In this document: positions 46,901 to 58,496 of the stretch, one piece after another
Position numbering within the stretch: position 1 is the stretch's first letter
Layout: the number at the start of each line of letters is the position of its first letter
The notes under the pieces: generated by a model
Database searches by the model: none
What the model was told of the DNA's origin: nothing
The model's input: only the letters and a program-made list of their open reading frames with translations
Assembly (NCBI GenBank): GCA_026874595.1
Contig: CM049310.1
Location: 46,971,058 to 47,035,057, forward strand
Reading direction: 5' to 3'
Length of the DNA: 64,000 nucleotides
From: Sipunculus nudus
Lineage: Eukaryota > Annelida > Sipuncula > Golfingiida > Sipunculidae
Made by a program: the position numbers and the translations under genes

Positions 46901-48439
46901 TGATACGTCACGTATACTCTATAAAAAAAAAACAAATATTTTTCAGTATTATTGACATCTAGGCCCAATAACAGGGCTTGATATCAGGAAACATCAATTA
47001 TAGTCCTAATATCGGCGATCGATTATCGATAGTGACGCAACTTATTTTTACTTATTAAAATACATGAACATATGGTTTATATTGTTAAGCATTATATTAT
47101 GTAAATACATTTTTCTCAGAAGTTTTTATAGGTTTAATGGAATTATTAATGCCATTTTTGTTGTTATTAAAAAATTGAAGGATATACTGGATATTAAAAT
47201 TATTTTTCATAAAAAAATGGTAAAATTTTAATATTCAAAAGTACAACGCTTTAAAAAATAATAATATAATAACGAAAAATTTAGAAAAATTAAATAAATG
47301 AATGATCAATTTTAAAAATAGATAAAAATAGGAAGATATATTATTTTATTGTATATTACAAGCTATTTTATCGGTGCATATCTATAGATTCGCTACCTCT
47401 TAATCATTGATAATCACTTTATACATATATTATTATAACCGGTAGATTTCCCTGGAGATCAGCAATTCTCACTCACGTTGACCTGGCCACGATCGGGACT
47501 TTTGTGACGTTGGTTGGGTAGGGGTGAGCCATCAGCGCACAGTCCACGTCATCAAACTCTCCCTGTTCTATAAACCCGAGCTTTCCGCCTCCTCCCTCCT
47601 CAGCCGGGGTCCCGAGAATCACCAGCTGAGTTTTAGATAAAAGCTGTATCATTCACAGTCCCTATCAAAAGGACCCCGCATTGATTTGATGTTAACGGTT
47701 AATTAGAGAAATGTAAACGATTTAATAGCATAGGGGTCTTGTAATTATCTTATAAATATAAAGCTGTTAGTTAAATTGTAAACACCGTAACTGATTAATT
47801 GAATATACAGACTTGCATATAAATTTCATTTAGTCAGGCTGTAAGAAAATCTTATTAATGTTTAGGTAAAAGGAAGGTTTAAACAAGTATTGTCATTTCC
47901 ACATTCTAGCTTCACCTTAGATTATTTGGAATTATTAGTAAGCTAGTTATTTATTTGCAAAAGTATCCCATTACATCGATATAAAATATGACAATAATTT
48001 TGCATTTCCCGTAAGATTTTTTTAAATATTCATACATTTTATTTTATTAATTTTTTTGTATAAATATCACCTTTCCGAGAGTTCCTCCTGATAAATCTAT
48101 AGCCGCCTTGATGCCAATAGAGGCCGCCACCCCCACCTCCGCGATCAGATTATGACCACAAGCGTGTCCCACTTCCGGTAAAGCGTCGTACTCGCACAAA
48201 ATGGCCACGGTAGGTCCGCCGCTGCCGTAAGTACTGCGAAAACCTGTGTCAGTGATGTGATTTCGCTGCACACTGAAGCCATATTTTGAGAGAAACTCAG
48301 TCAGATTCTTGTGTGCTTCGTGCTCTTCAAAAGAAACCTCCGGGGATTTCCATATCAGCTGGCTTATGTCATTAAGGTCTGATTTTGCGATATCTATAGC
48401 CGTACACGCCGCTGATTTCAAATCGTTAGCATTCGCCAT
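43834..48439 (-). CDS. Peptidase M20 domain-containing protein 2-like, copy A (complete)
   Basis: Six minus-strand exons: 48439-48071, 47625-47477, 46918-46776, 45474-45320, 44740-44503 and 43970-43834. They total 1191 bp, or 396 residues plus stop, close to the usual length of PM20D2. All introns are GT-AG and all phases agree. Motifs in order: [16 protein letters not shown] (metal ligands at residues 91-97), [11 protein letters not shown] (catalytic Glu and metal Glu, about 128-138), a metal-binding His in MAHPYP, the dimerisation domain ([20 protein letters not shown]), and SIHPFFHIG near the C-terminus with the last His ligand. There is no signal peptide, so it is probably cytosolic. The family hydrolyses dipeptides with basic C-terminal residues such as beta-alanyl-lysine; substrate use here is inferred from family only. 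Copies B and C lie upstream on the same strand. Repeats sit in introns 3-5. Confidence 0.9.
44503..44740 (-). CDS. PM20D2-like A, exon 5
   Basis: Acceptor ttcaccag, donor gtaggt. It carries [20 protein letters not shown], the C-terminal catalytic-domain segment with a metal-ligand His. The donor is followed at once by the palindrome ggtggcgcca, also conserved in B and C. Confidence 0.88.
45320..45474 (-). CDS. PM20D2-like A, exon 4
   Basis: Acceptor attcccag, donor gtaacg, 155 bp. It encodes [20 protein letters not shown], the second half of the dimerisation domain. Same length as exon 4 of copy B. Confidence 0.88.
45541..46200. repeat. GTCC-rich headed tandem repeat of about 140 bp in intron 3
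   Basis: It starts with 'accccgctgtcgccgaaggcg' and a (gtcc)n zone (45600-45655). Four units of about 140-150 bp follow, sharing 'acgataatgctaaaaagatg', 'ttaacgcaataactc', 'gtcaccaaacttgcagcaat' and 'tcgaatatggatgaccttg'. Similar arrays are widespread in bivalve genomes (from general knowledge, not a search). Confidence 0.8.
46776..46918 (-). CDS. PM20D2-like A, exon 3
   Basis: Acceptor ttttatag, donor gtgaga, 143 bp. It encodes [20 protein letters not shown], then [20 protein letters not shown], the start of the dimerisation domain. Confidence 0.88.
46919..47476. other. Intron 2 of PM20D2-like A
   Basis: 558 bp, very AT-rich. No further feature seen. Confidence 0.7.
47477..47625 (-). CDS. 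PM20D2-like A, exon 2 (catalytic Glu)
   Basis: Acceptor aaactcag, donor gtgagt, 149 bp. It encodes [20 protein letters not shown], then [20 protein letters not shown]. It holds the Glu-Glu pair and His essential to M20 enzymes. No counterpart is visible in copy B. Confidence 0.88.
48071..48439 (-). CDS. PM20D2-like A, exon 1
   Basis: ATG at 48439 begins [20 protein letters not shown]. 369 bp, donor gtgata in phase 0 after GGTLGK. The ATG is chosen because it aligns with the internal Met of copy B and gives family length. It includes GHACGHN. Confidence 0.88.
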
Positions 48440-48717
48440 ACTTGTTTAGTTTGTGTGTTGTACGTTCGCTTGCGAGGTCTTTCTCCCCTGTGTAATGTGT
48501 GCGCTAAACATACGCTCAGTGACCTTCGAACACCTGCATAAAGTACACATGCAGTGTTGCATATATCACACGGTATTAATTACGGGACACGGGCTCCGTA
48601 CTAATTAACACTCGGGCCAAAAATAATTCTTACATGAACACGTACTTAGGGCCTACTCGTCATGATCTGAGCGCAACATCACATTTAAATAAATTTACTC
48701 CTTGAAAGACTATTAGT
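48440..48717. other. Upstream region of PM20D2-like A
   Basis: Presumed promoter and 5' UTR. I see no convincing TATA box or other element. Confidence 0.4.
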
Positions 48718-49050
48718 GGGCCAGCCAAAGGTGATATTTTCATTTATAATGGCATTGCTTGTTAATAGCAGGCATCTATGCTAGATCATTCAACCATCAA
48801 GTGAAGAAAAAAGTGTGCATGGATGCCACCGGAACTTTTGAATTTCAAAGTCATTTTCAAGGTCAAACTGAAAACTGGGCCAGCCAAGGTCAATTTTTCA
48901 CTTTTTTATTGGACAGTGCTCATTATATCAGACATCCATGCCGAATCAACCAACCAAACTGTGATGCATCGATGGAGAAGCGTTAGTGTATGGATGCCAT
49001 CCTTTACCTTTATACCATTGAGGCCATTTTCAAGGTCATTTTCTAGGCCT
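48718..49050. repeat. Degenerate tandem duplication of about 175 bp
   Basis: Two units start 'gggccagccaa(a)ggt' and share '...cagacatccatgc', 'ggatgccacc', 'tcaaggtcatttt'. The third unit is incomplete. Confidence 0.6.
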
Positions 49051-49331
49051 AACCGGAGAAAAATAAACGAGAACGGGTAATGTGTTTCACCATGACTTAA
49101 ACCAAGGTATATTCGGTAACCTTAGGCTTAAGAGTTATTATTTTATTCAAGGGCAATGTACACAAGCCACGTAATAATAACTTTTATAATTTCTCACACT
49201 TAAATGTATGAAAAGTGTGTCATTGTTTAAACAGTAATGTTTTCACTACTCTGAATCATGATATAGAAGCGGAGTAAAGGGGGACTTTTTATGTGGTCCC
49301 CAAAGTGTCCATTTTAAATAATAACAGAATA

Positions 49332-50960
49332 AACAAGTGACCCATGGGTCATGACGCTCAGCCGACTTGCATGTTGACAATATGTCCTTGCACAGGCAAC
49401 TGATTAAGATTATGTAGGTGGCATCATTGTTCATGCATATTAACTCTAGTTCATCAGGACTCAATGGTTACAATTTGTGCTCTGTTAACAAACAACTGCA
49501 TCTTTACTGGTCTCAAAAATAAAGAAAAACATGCTTAAAAATTCAGAAAAAAATCCAGGTGGTGCCATCAGTCTACAGGAACTGATTAAACCTTCCATGA
49601 TCAATATCTATGCAAAAATCATGGTGATCAATGCATTAGTTAGTGAAGTAGATATATGATACCTTAATGTAGACTAGCTGGTGTTGTTACTCTAGACACA
49701 AGCTTTCGGGGGTACAGAATTAGTTGTTCAGATACAGAAGTTTTTGTATCAAATTTTCCATTATATTGGGGGGGGGGGGGGGGGGGGTTCTTCAGAGCCT
49801 CATAGCTTGAAGAATATGGGTAACAGAGTTCTAATTTTTGGTTTCCAAAAAAAAATATTTATGGACCTCCTAGGATGTCAAGCTAGAAGATTCTAGTTCC
49901 AGCGGTTATGATTTGTGCCCTGTTAACAGATGACTGCATCTTTTAAGGTCCCAAAAATTGAAAAACAACGTAAAAAATCGAAAAAATACAGGTGGCGCCA
50001 TCAGCCTGCAGAAACTGATGAAACAGTCCATGATCAATATCCATGCAAAAAAACATGGTGATCAATGCATTCGTGTTCAGATACTTGAGTTTTTGTATCA
50101 AATTTTCTATTATTCTGGGGAGGTACCTCAGAGCCCCATAGCTCAAAGGTTATGGGTAGCAGAAACCTAATTTCAGGTTTCCAAAGAGACTTTTCATGGA
50201 CCTCCCTGCATGTCAAGGGAGAAGATTCTAGGTTCAGTCTTTACGATTTGTGCCCTGTATACAGATGACCACATCTAAAGAGGTCTAAAAAATAAAGAAA
50301 AAAATGTAAAAAATCGAAAAATACAGATGGCGCAACCAGTCTGCAGAAACTAATGAAACACTCCATGATCTATATCATGCAAAAATCATGCCGATCAATG
50401 CATTAATTGTTCAGATACTTGAGCTTTTGTATCAAATTTTCCATTATTCTGGGGGGGTACTTCGGAGCCCCATAGCTCGAAGAACATGGGTAACAGAGAC
50501 CTAAGTTTAGGTTTCCAAGAAGACATTTCATGTGCCTCCCTGCATTTCAAGATACAAGATTCTAGGTACATTCATTACGATTTTTGCCCTGTTAACAGAT
50601 GACCGCATCTTTTAAGGTCTCAAAAATAGAGGAAAAAAAATTGAAAAAATACAGGTGGCGCCATCAGTCTGCAGAAACTGATGAAATACTCCATGATCAA
50701 TATCCATGCAAGCAAACATGGGGATCAATGCAATAGTTGTTTAGATACTTGAGCTTTTGTATCAAATTTTCCTTAATTCTGGGGGTACTTCGGAGCCCCA
50801 TAGCTCGAAGAATATGGGTTACAGAGAAATAATTTCAGATTTCCAAGGAGATCTTTCACGGACCTCTCTGGATGTCAAGTGAGAAGATTCCAGGTCCAGG
50901 GGTTATGATTTGTGCCTGGTTAACGGACAGACGGACGGACAGATGGATAGCTAGACGTAA
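49332..50960 (+). repeat. Tandem-unit repeat element, copy R3
   Basis: Head palindrome TGACCCATGGGTCA at 49338-49351, then four units of about 335 bp. Each contains 'acaggtggcgccatcagtct', 'ccatgatcaatatccatgca', 'cttttgtatcaaattttcc', 'gagccccatagctcgaag', 'aatttcaggtttccaa' and 'acgatttgtgccctgttaac'. It ends with an (acgg)n-type tail, 'acggacagacggacggacag', at about 50924-50945. The first unit holds a 20-G run (49768-49787). Confidence 0.8.
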
Positions 50961-52430
50961 CAAGCACTGAATCTTAATGTAAGAGACAGCATATGTATAC
51001 ATATGACTATAAACTATGACTATGCTGGTGACTAGTTGAGACGGCAGATCATTAATTTAGTACTAATCCTAGCCTAATGTATACGCTCCATCACAATATG
51101 CCAAGCTCTCAGCATGTTCAATTGTGACAATATGGACAGGTGCCCAAGTCTATTTCCTATACGTCTGTGTATCTGACTAATTACATACCCTTTTTATTTC
51201 CTAATTATGGCTCATCAATATTGCTTTCACAAAAATTTAATTGATGAAAGCAACTGACGGATCCTAGCCTTTCATGCAAGTGATTATAATGTTCCTTGCC
51301 TCGCCTAAGTGTCATTATATTTGACCATACACATTATCGAGAGGAAAAAATCTTTCATCTGGCATGGCTTTTCACCCTAACCTAAAATTATATTTACAGG
51401 CATTTGAACAGCTAAAGGAAAGAATTAAAATGACATAAAATAAGACACTATTTAAAGAATTAAAACCCGAGTTATGAATCTAAATAAAACCTCTTTATCA
51501 TTCATGGAAGCTATAAATGAGAGCACCAAGGTTTGTAAAAGGATTTTAAGTTTATATGGTTGTTAAACTCAAACACAAAATCTTACATAAACAGCACTGA
51601 GGTCGACTAATAATCTAGGTAAAAAGTGCATGGCATATCACCAAACCTGCAAGATGATATATTTGAATAAACTACTATCTAATTAAATATGGGAACAATT
51701 GCCAAATTATTTTTATTGTTATTTGTCACTATTACTGTCATCATATTTGCATATGACTAAAATGCTTTCAATCACCTGGGACATTCATTTATGCATGCAA
51801 TCGATTAACCAGTCATAAATATTCAATAACAAATCTTATTATTGATACACATTATAATATGAAATTTTTATTCCATTCTTAACTCTATAATCGTAATTGT
51901 AGCATGTACATGCTGGTGATTTTAAAATTCTCCATCTGGCTCTGGATATAAATAAAGCTATTTAAAAAAAGACAGTGTAAAAATGATTATACACCAGTAA
52001 GCACTATTTCTAATGAAATATTTGCAGAATGCGTCCATTTGAGACTTTATCTGCTTCGTAGCAATAGGACAGTAATAAAAAATGTTTATATCACTGCAAT
52101 GGAAAGAGTTGACAACTTAATATTGGTTAAGAAATTGCTATATAGTAAATTGTCTGCATTTTTTTCTTCATTACATTTATTAGTTTGCAATACTTTATTT
52201 TCATTTGTAATCAACAAAATAATTTGTTATTATTGACATCGTAAATGAAAAAAAAGTAGCGTGTATGACACCAAACAAGGCGAAAGCCGAACATTTATAC
52301 CTTGTGACCTTGATGACCTTTAAGAGGACCTTCAAATTCAAATTTCGCGATTACATCCCCCACGCCTTTTTGCTTGCTATTAACGCGCAATGCTGTAAAA
52401 AATAATTCTAGAGGACTTTTCAGAGTTTGG
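50961..52430. other. Non-coding stretch
   Basis: AT-rich, with no exon or element recognised. Confidence 0.5.
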
Positions 52431-53049
52431 CCGGCCCACTCTACCGGAGAGCGCCGTTTTTCCGAAAGCCGAATTTTCGAAAAATATCGTTTATCAGAAA
52501 TTTAAAATCAAAATTTAAAAGACATTATATCTTCTGCACTATCGTTCCACAGTCCAGACCAGAAAAACCCCTGCTGATCTTGTGGAGCGTTTTGGTGACC
52601 CCAAGCTGTTCATTCAGCCACGGATACCGCAGCTGAACCATTATCTCTTTGCGGACCCGGCACCCTGATCAAAGTTTGAGGAGACAGCACTGTTATGGAT
52701 CTAAAGGATATTCCATTGGCTTCACATGGTCTTTAGAGGTCGCCCTTCTTGAGATATTTCATGCCACTTTAGGTTATCCCGCCCAGACACTTTCCAGCGT
52801 CGGGTCTTGGCAATCGGATTGGAGTTGGCTCCAGCTGTCTAGCCAGTTTGTTTGAGCAGCCTGCTTAGTGTCGCTTCCGCTTTTTTTTTCGCTTCCATTT
52901 TCATCATCTCACTCGTGGCTGCACGACGACCATGTCGTTTGAACTGAGAGCACTTCTGCCTAGTTAACAGTGATAACAAAGTATGGCTCCATTCAATGTT
53001 GCCGATTTGAAATTTCAATCTTCACTGTACGGTCATAAGATCTCCCAAG

Positions 53050-53705
53050 GCAGTGCTGACTGCACAATCCATATTCCTCAGCTTAAGCCTGGTATAATAT
53101 GGAAGCTTCTGAAAGAAATGTAGTTCAGGCAAGGAAATATCTGAACCACTTTATATCAGTTGTTTGACCCGTTTGTTTTGCCTGACACGTTCTCTTTCCT
53201 CAACTGACTCGTCTTGAGTCGGAAGTCTAATAGCTACTGAAAGACTAAATGGACTCTGCTTAGATCTAAGTGCCTCTTCAATCGATGTCAGTCAACCCTC
53301 TGACAAACTGGTCTCTGACTATCAAGTCTGGTGCATCCCTACCAAAACTTAGGTATGTCCTCTGAGATAGTCGAGATATCCCGCTACCGTGATCCACTTA
53401 GCGTTTTTCTGGTACCTCTCCTATGAACATCGCTCGTAAAGCACTCTCTAAACCTTCTATTTGGGAGGACCAAATCTTATGACTGGTATAATCGCGTCGT
53501 TTCTCAACCGATACCGAAGCAACCTCGGTCTATGCCCCGCAGACATGTGGCGAGTTGTAAGGCTTTTCCAGCTTCCGTCCAGCCATTCCACTTTTTCATG
53601 GTGTAGCAATGGATCTCGAATCGGCCAATCTACGCGTTCGCCGTCCGGCTCCTTTTGTTTTCTCCTGGGAGCTCTTCTGAACGCTCGGTCTGGCGACAGC
53701 GGCAC
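53050..53705 (-). pseudogene. Decayed retrotransposon gag-like remnant
   Basis: On the minus strand, in shifting frames, segments read KALQLATCLRG, SRLSQRTYLSFGRDAPDLIV, RDQFVRGLTDID and VAIRLPTQDESVEERERV. This matches the order of a capsid-type Gag: an aromatic/LRG helix, 'AYP...RDQF...GL', then the acidic 'A...AE' helix. Several stops and frameshifts interrupt it. The surrounding 52540-53720 is GC-richer than its flanks, which fits a foreign insertion, but no LTRs were found. Confidence 0.45.
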
Positions 53706-53768
53706 ATAGGTAACGGTGGTAGAGAGCCCTTATCCATCTTTCTTACTCCTGGTGCTGGTGTCTGATAA

Positions 53769-53773
<5 letters not shown>

Positions 53774-53842
<69 letters not shown>
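53774..53842. repeat. (TA)n microsatellite
   Basis: Perfect TA run of about 68 bp. Confidence 0.95.
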
Positions 53843-53844
<2 letters not shown>

Positions 53845-56422
53845 CAGGGGAAATAATATGCCTGTCCTTTCACACTATCAGTTCAGTTTTGCTTTATACA
53901 ACAGTGTTCCAGCAGAAAACAGTCCCAGCATACAGTTTCAGTACCTCGCATACGGCTGTTTAACGCCTTGATTTCGCTCTGCATGTTGGTAAACACAGTC
54001 CACGTGTGCCTGTTAACCATAACAAGGCCGCGTAAACATAGGTCCGACAGGGAGCCGCAACACGCGCTGTTTCTGCAAAATGGAACATGTGTTACAGTCA
54101 GTTAGGGCATCTTCTGATTGACACATGTTGAGGCTCCGCGGTGCACAGGGCCTCATGCGCTGTGTTTATGTTAACACCTGTGTTGCGCCCGGTCCACCGT
54201 TTTTAAAACTCGTTTACAGGAGTAAGCGGTTTCAAGGCAATATTTTGGCAGGTACAGATTTGTTTTAAAGGAAAGAAGCAATTTTTCGTGTTAATTCAGG
54301 ATGTTTTATAGGTAATTGGGTCCCTTTTAGTGGCCCTGGTGCTCCAAAGAACGGGCACCACACCCCGAGAAATGGGTTTGTTGGATTCCACATCCTCTCA
54401 CCAGTCTGATCGATTGTTATGTATAACCATGGAGATAGAACAATTAATACAATTATTGTATGGTATAACTCCCCTTGTACTCCAGGGGTGCAAGGTTCCC
54501 TAACATCACCCTGTTCCTCCAACTAATCTTCACTTGACCACTCATTGTCACTAAGTTTTAAATCACAATTTACAATAATTAGCTAATGATCAACACATGA
54601 ATAAATGTGTCCCTTCTAGGACAATTCATTACACAAATTGATTCAACAGTCAATACAACAAAGGGTCACGCACAATGTGACCCGACTTTATTTCACTGCC
54701 TATATTCCACACACCGTACTACTTATGGATGTAAAACTAAAAATAGCAGGTTTCCCAAAATGTGCTCCTTTTTTAATACATTTACTGAAAATGGTTAATC
54801 TTGCTAGATATGTATTGCTATCAATTTCAACTAATACATTTGCCAACCAAAGTTAACAAATGTGATTGATCAACAACTCAGTATAATAAGATAATACTTC
54901 TGTTATTAGTTCTGATCTAAACACTGATAAAATAACAAAAATCTAAGAACTTTAGTCACAAGTGATCCAGTGCTCTATCAATAGAGCTTTATTTACAGCT
55001 TAAGGCTCTGTCTCAATCTATCATCAGGGCTAGCTGCAGGCTGTCAATACACCAGCAGAACCAAATTCTGTCAGAACCACCTGACAGTTACTATTCTGTC
55101 ACTCGAATGACAGTATTTTGCCGTCAGTAAAGTTGTGAGCCTTGCAAAATACTTCGCAATCACCAGGTCTCTCGAAGTTTACAAACCCACTCTGCCAAAG
55201 AATTTTAACCTACCTGCCAGATACTGGCCACCAATGCAGGCCTTCCGTTTTTACAATCCATCTCAACTCTCAAGTCTGTTATACGAATTCCAAGGGGGAG
55301 GGGCTACCTCCCCTGCCTGTTCTTTGGCTAAGCGAAATAACCATTGTTACCCACCCGCGGGGGGGGGGGGGGGGGGGGGGGGGGGGCTGAGGCGAAATAC
55401 TCTGACAACCCCAGACTGGGTAACGAAATAACAGTTTAATAGCATCAAAGCAATACTTAGCTCAATAGCCCGCCAGCTGCAATTCTCACAGCACACCATT
55501 TGTGTGTTTTTGATTCCAAACCAATACTTAACGTCCGTTGTTCCTCTCTTGTCTTTAAGCTAGAACGAGGCTCTCTCCCCGTCTAGATGATACAGGTACT
55601 TTCTCATATTTTACACTGAACACCAAATTCACTACACATTCCATAAACTATCTCGATAAACCATATTTCCATATAACCAATCTCAAGAAGAGGGGGAAAC
55701 CACAACAGTTCCAGGGAATAATATACTGCCTAGCATGTAATGAGACTGCAGGACATGAACAACTAAGAAATCCGTATTAACAACTAAGAACCGACACTGA
55801 GTCTAAGTGTCAAACGCATATGTACTTAGCTCATCATACTACTCATTAGCAGTACTGTGTCAATTAATTGATTATATCGATCAGTTTGCTTTATATTCGA
55901 AAAACTGCTTCCATTTCAGTGTAACTTGTCACAAAAGTATGCACATGCAGGCAAGTCATATTCTTAGCAGTCTAACATTCGTTCAACAGTGTTAAGTGTA
56001 TAGGGAAACAGGTAAAATGTAGCAATAAATGTACGAGGGACCTATTAAGATAACACACATGTTTGTTAAGCATATAGTGTTTTCTCATTAAAATAAGTGG
56101 CATCTGCCAATATTGCGGGAGACAATTCACATGCAGTTGCAAATGTGTGTGAACCTCGAGAAGCGGACAACCCTGCCGTATCCTTTGGATCTTATATCTG
56201 ATAAAAATCATGTTATTCGTGTGCTTCTATCTTTTACACCTTCTTTAAATACGGATTAAAAACCAAAGCTGCATGTCCTATCGAGTATTATTACAGTGCG
56301 CGATAATGCATTGCACTAACATATTTTAGTGTCTTTACATGAAAACTGGAAACCGTTACGACTGGTCACTCGAAGTCGAAAAAGTAATAGCTTTATATAG
56401 GGACCTAAAGAATAAAATATAT
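53843..56422. other. Intergenic stretch 3' of PM20D2-like B
   Basis: No gene recognised. It contains a 28-G homopolymer (55359-55386) and a short tRNA-like A-box fragment on the minus strand near 54965-54995 (agctctattgatagagcac). A minus open frame at 54265-54522 has no domain I recognise. Confidence 0.5.
55359..55386 (+). repeat. Poly-G homopolymer of 28
   Basis: The longest pure G run in the window. Confidence 0.95.
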
Positions 56423-56571
56423 TCAGTCAAGACAGGGTTTGAATTTTTCCATGTCTCTTCTGAAATCTTCTTTAACTTGCGCCTCGAGTTTTGGATCAGA
56501 CATGAAATCTATGGCAACCATAGCTAATGCCTTTCCGTATGTTAAGGTGTATGGCTGGGCTTCGGGTCTGC
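56423..56571 (-). pseudogene. PM20D2-like B, exon 6
   Basis: Open: [45 protein letters not shown], then TGA at 56423-56425. The tail is four residues longer than in copy C. Confidence 0.8.
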
Positions 56572-56819
56572 CTGGAAGGGGAATATAATATAAATTATAA
56601 AATAATGTAAGATATTACATAATATCATATCATATCTCATCATATTATACAATTCAACGTAATATATTAATTATCATATCATATCATATGAAAACATGCA
56701 ATACTATACGATTAAATACAATACTTTATAATATGATATAATACAAGATAGAGTATTGTAATGTTTTAAAACGTGTTTTTACCACGTAATTAAATGCTAA
56801 AATGAGTGGCGCCACCTAC

Positions 56820-57060
56820 CAGCAGCTTCTGCAAATGCACTCATGTGAATGGATGCGTCTGTACCGATGTGGAAGACAGGATGAATGCTGGGAACCATGT
56901 ATGAAACATTGCCCATATCAGTGCTTGCTGAACTAGCTCCTTTGGCTGTGGTAACGTAATTGACTCCGAGATCATTCAGTTTCCTTTCCAGAACGTCACA
57001 CAGTGTGTTGTTGTGGATCATGTCGGCATACGCCTGCTTCTGAGGGGAAACGTCCTCTAC
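56820..57060 (-). pseudogene. PM20D2-like B, exon 5
   Basis: 241 bp, open, donor gtaggtggcgcca. It contains [20 protein letters not shown]. The part from 56954 rightward matches copy C almost exactly, while the rest diverges by about 13%. Confidence 0.8.
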
Positions 57061-57348
57061 CTGTGGATAAGGAGTACATGAGCTCGACTATGTTCTGTGT
57101 GAATCAGGTCGGTTTGGAGTACAAATCAAACGTGATTTTATCAAATTCCTGGCCCTTCTCCCCTTTAGTTTTTTTCTTAAGTTTTGCTTTGTACCTCAGA
57201 CTGAGGCAGGACTTTTTGGTACAAGAAAAACGGGCATTTGTGTGTGGTATAATACAAAACCACTACACTTACTATACACATGTAGTTCTACCTGTGAACG
57301 GATTTTTCTGGGTCACCTTCCACCCAGCTTGAAAGCTATGCAGGCTTT

Positions 57349-57430
57349 ATGGGAAGGTCATGCCTTACGACCGTGTTTCACCCACAACCGAGCGTGCCAT
57401 TCGGAGGTTCCTTAGTGGCCATGGCCATGA
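57349..57430 (+). mobile_element. 5'-truncated SINE fragment in intron 4 of copy B
   Basis: 'atgggaaggtcatg', 'gaccgtgtttcacccac' and 'cggaggttccttagtggcc' match the body of the SINE at 32181-32260. The tRNA-like head is missing. A short duplication 'ggccatgattac' follows. Confidence 0.6.
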
Positions 57431-57646
57431 TTACACTTCCAATGGCCATGATTACGCTTCAAGGACAAGCAGATATGGCAGTTACCGGGCTTGGTTAACG
57501 CCGGATATATAAATGAAAGGATTGAATTTAGCGTTTTCTTCAGCCCTGTTCGAAACCGAAATGGAATTCCATAGATGTATCAGCTTAGATAAGCTAGCAT
57601 TAAAAAAGAGGTGGTTACCTCCGCATATGTACAGATATTTCCATAC

Positions 57647-57801
57647 CTTGCATCCTGTTGCCATGGCCGCGGATTCAATACACGCGCTGACCTTTCCTCT
57701 GAGCTCTTGAAGCTCGGCCAGTGTGGGAGCTCTAATCTGGTACTCCAGCTTCGTGTTGTCAGGAATTATATTCGTCTTAACACCTCCCCGTTTTATAATG
57801 G
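57647..57801 (-). pseudogene. PM20D2-like B, exon 4
   Basis: 155 bp, identical in length to A exon 4, open (KRGGVKTNIIPDNTKLEYQI), with acceptor ttcacag and donor gtatgg. Confidence 0.8.
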
Positions 57802-58144
57802 CTGTGAAGAACGATGATAACGATTAATTATAGTTGTATACTGAATATATGTTAGATTTTGTTGTGACAGTTTGATCATAAATAAGATTACAGTGAAGTA
57901 ACAATGTAATTTTAATATCCCTTAACGTATTACTTGTTGCGATAATTTATCATTATTCTGCATAGCATGTTCTTCCTTACTTTTTTAAGTTAGCGCCACA
58001 TATTATTAATTATAATGAAAAGGAAATGGAAATAAATTAATAATGTTACAATAAATTTTAAATCATGAACACTGCGGTTGTGATCAGATAGTGTTGACAG
58101 TGGAATAATGCTCCCAGAAGTCCAAGATGATAGAAGTCTCACCG

Positions 58145-58245
58145 TGGAATCTCCACGTGGGTTTCATTTGCTGTCTCAAACAGGACAGACCATTGTAGGC
58201 CATCACAGCGGCACACTTGGATTGACAGGGCTTCATACATTCCCA
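58145..58245 (-). pseudogene. PM20D2-like B, broken exon 3
   Basis: The 3' half reads [20 protein letters not shown] with an intact donor gtgaga, close to A exon 3. The 5' half (the [10 protein letters not shown] segment) is missing, and the join is out of frame. Confidence 0.75.
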
Positions 58246-58432
58246 GTGGAGTGGTTATTTTACTCACCTATTACTTTCACATTGCTGTAATACTAGTACT
58301 TCCAGAAATATTTGATCATGAGAGGCTTCTGCATCTTTGATATAGTCCATAAAAGTGCACAGTTAAAATGTGCATATTTAACATTTGATTATCACCAGAT
58401 AGCAGGGCCATTTCCTCTTAGCTTTCCAAATG

Positions 58433-58435
<3 letters not shown>

Positions 58436-58488
<53 letters not shown>
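58436..58488. repeat. (TA)n microsatellite
   Basis: TA run between broken exon 3 and exon 1 of copy B, in the place where exon 2 would be expected. Confidence 0.95.

Positions 58489-58496
<8 letters not shown>

Noticed and set aside
48700-52440. A 3.7-kb transposon bounded by agtgggcc(a/g)gccaaa inverse motifs
   Set aside because: The shared ends are only about 15 bp with a mismatch, no target duplication was found, and the interior is explained by other repeats.
54960-55000. tRNA gene on the minus strand
   Set aside because: Only an A-box-like fragment is recognisable. No B box or cloverleaf could be drawn.
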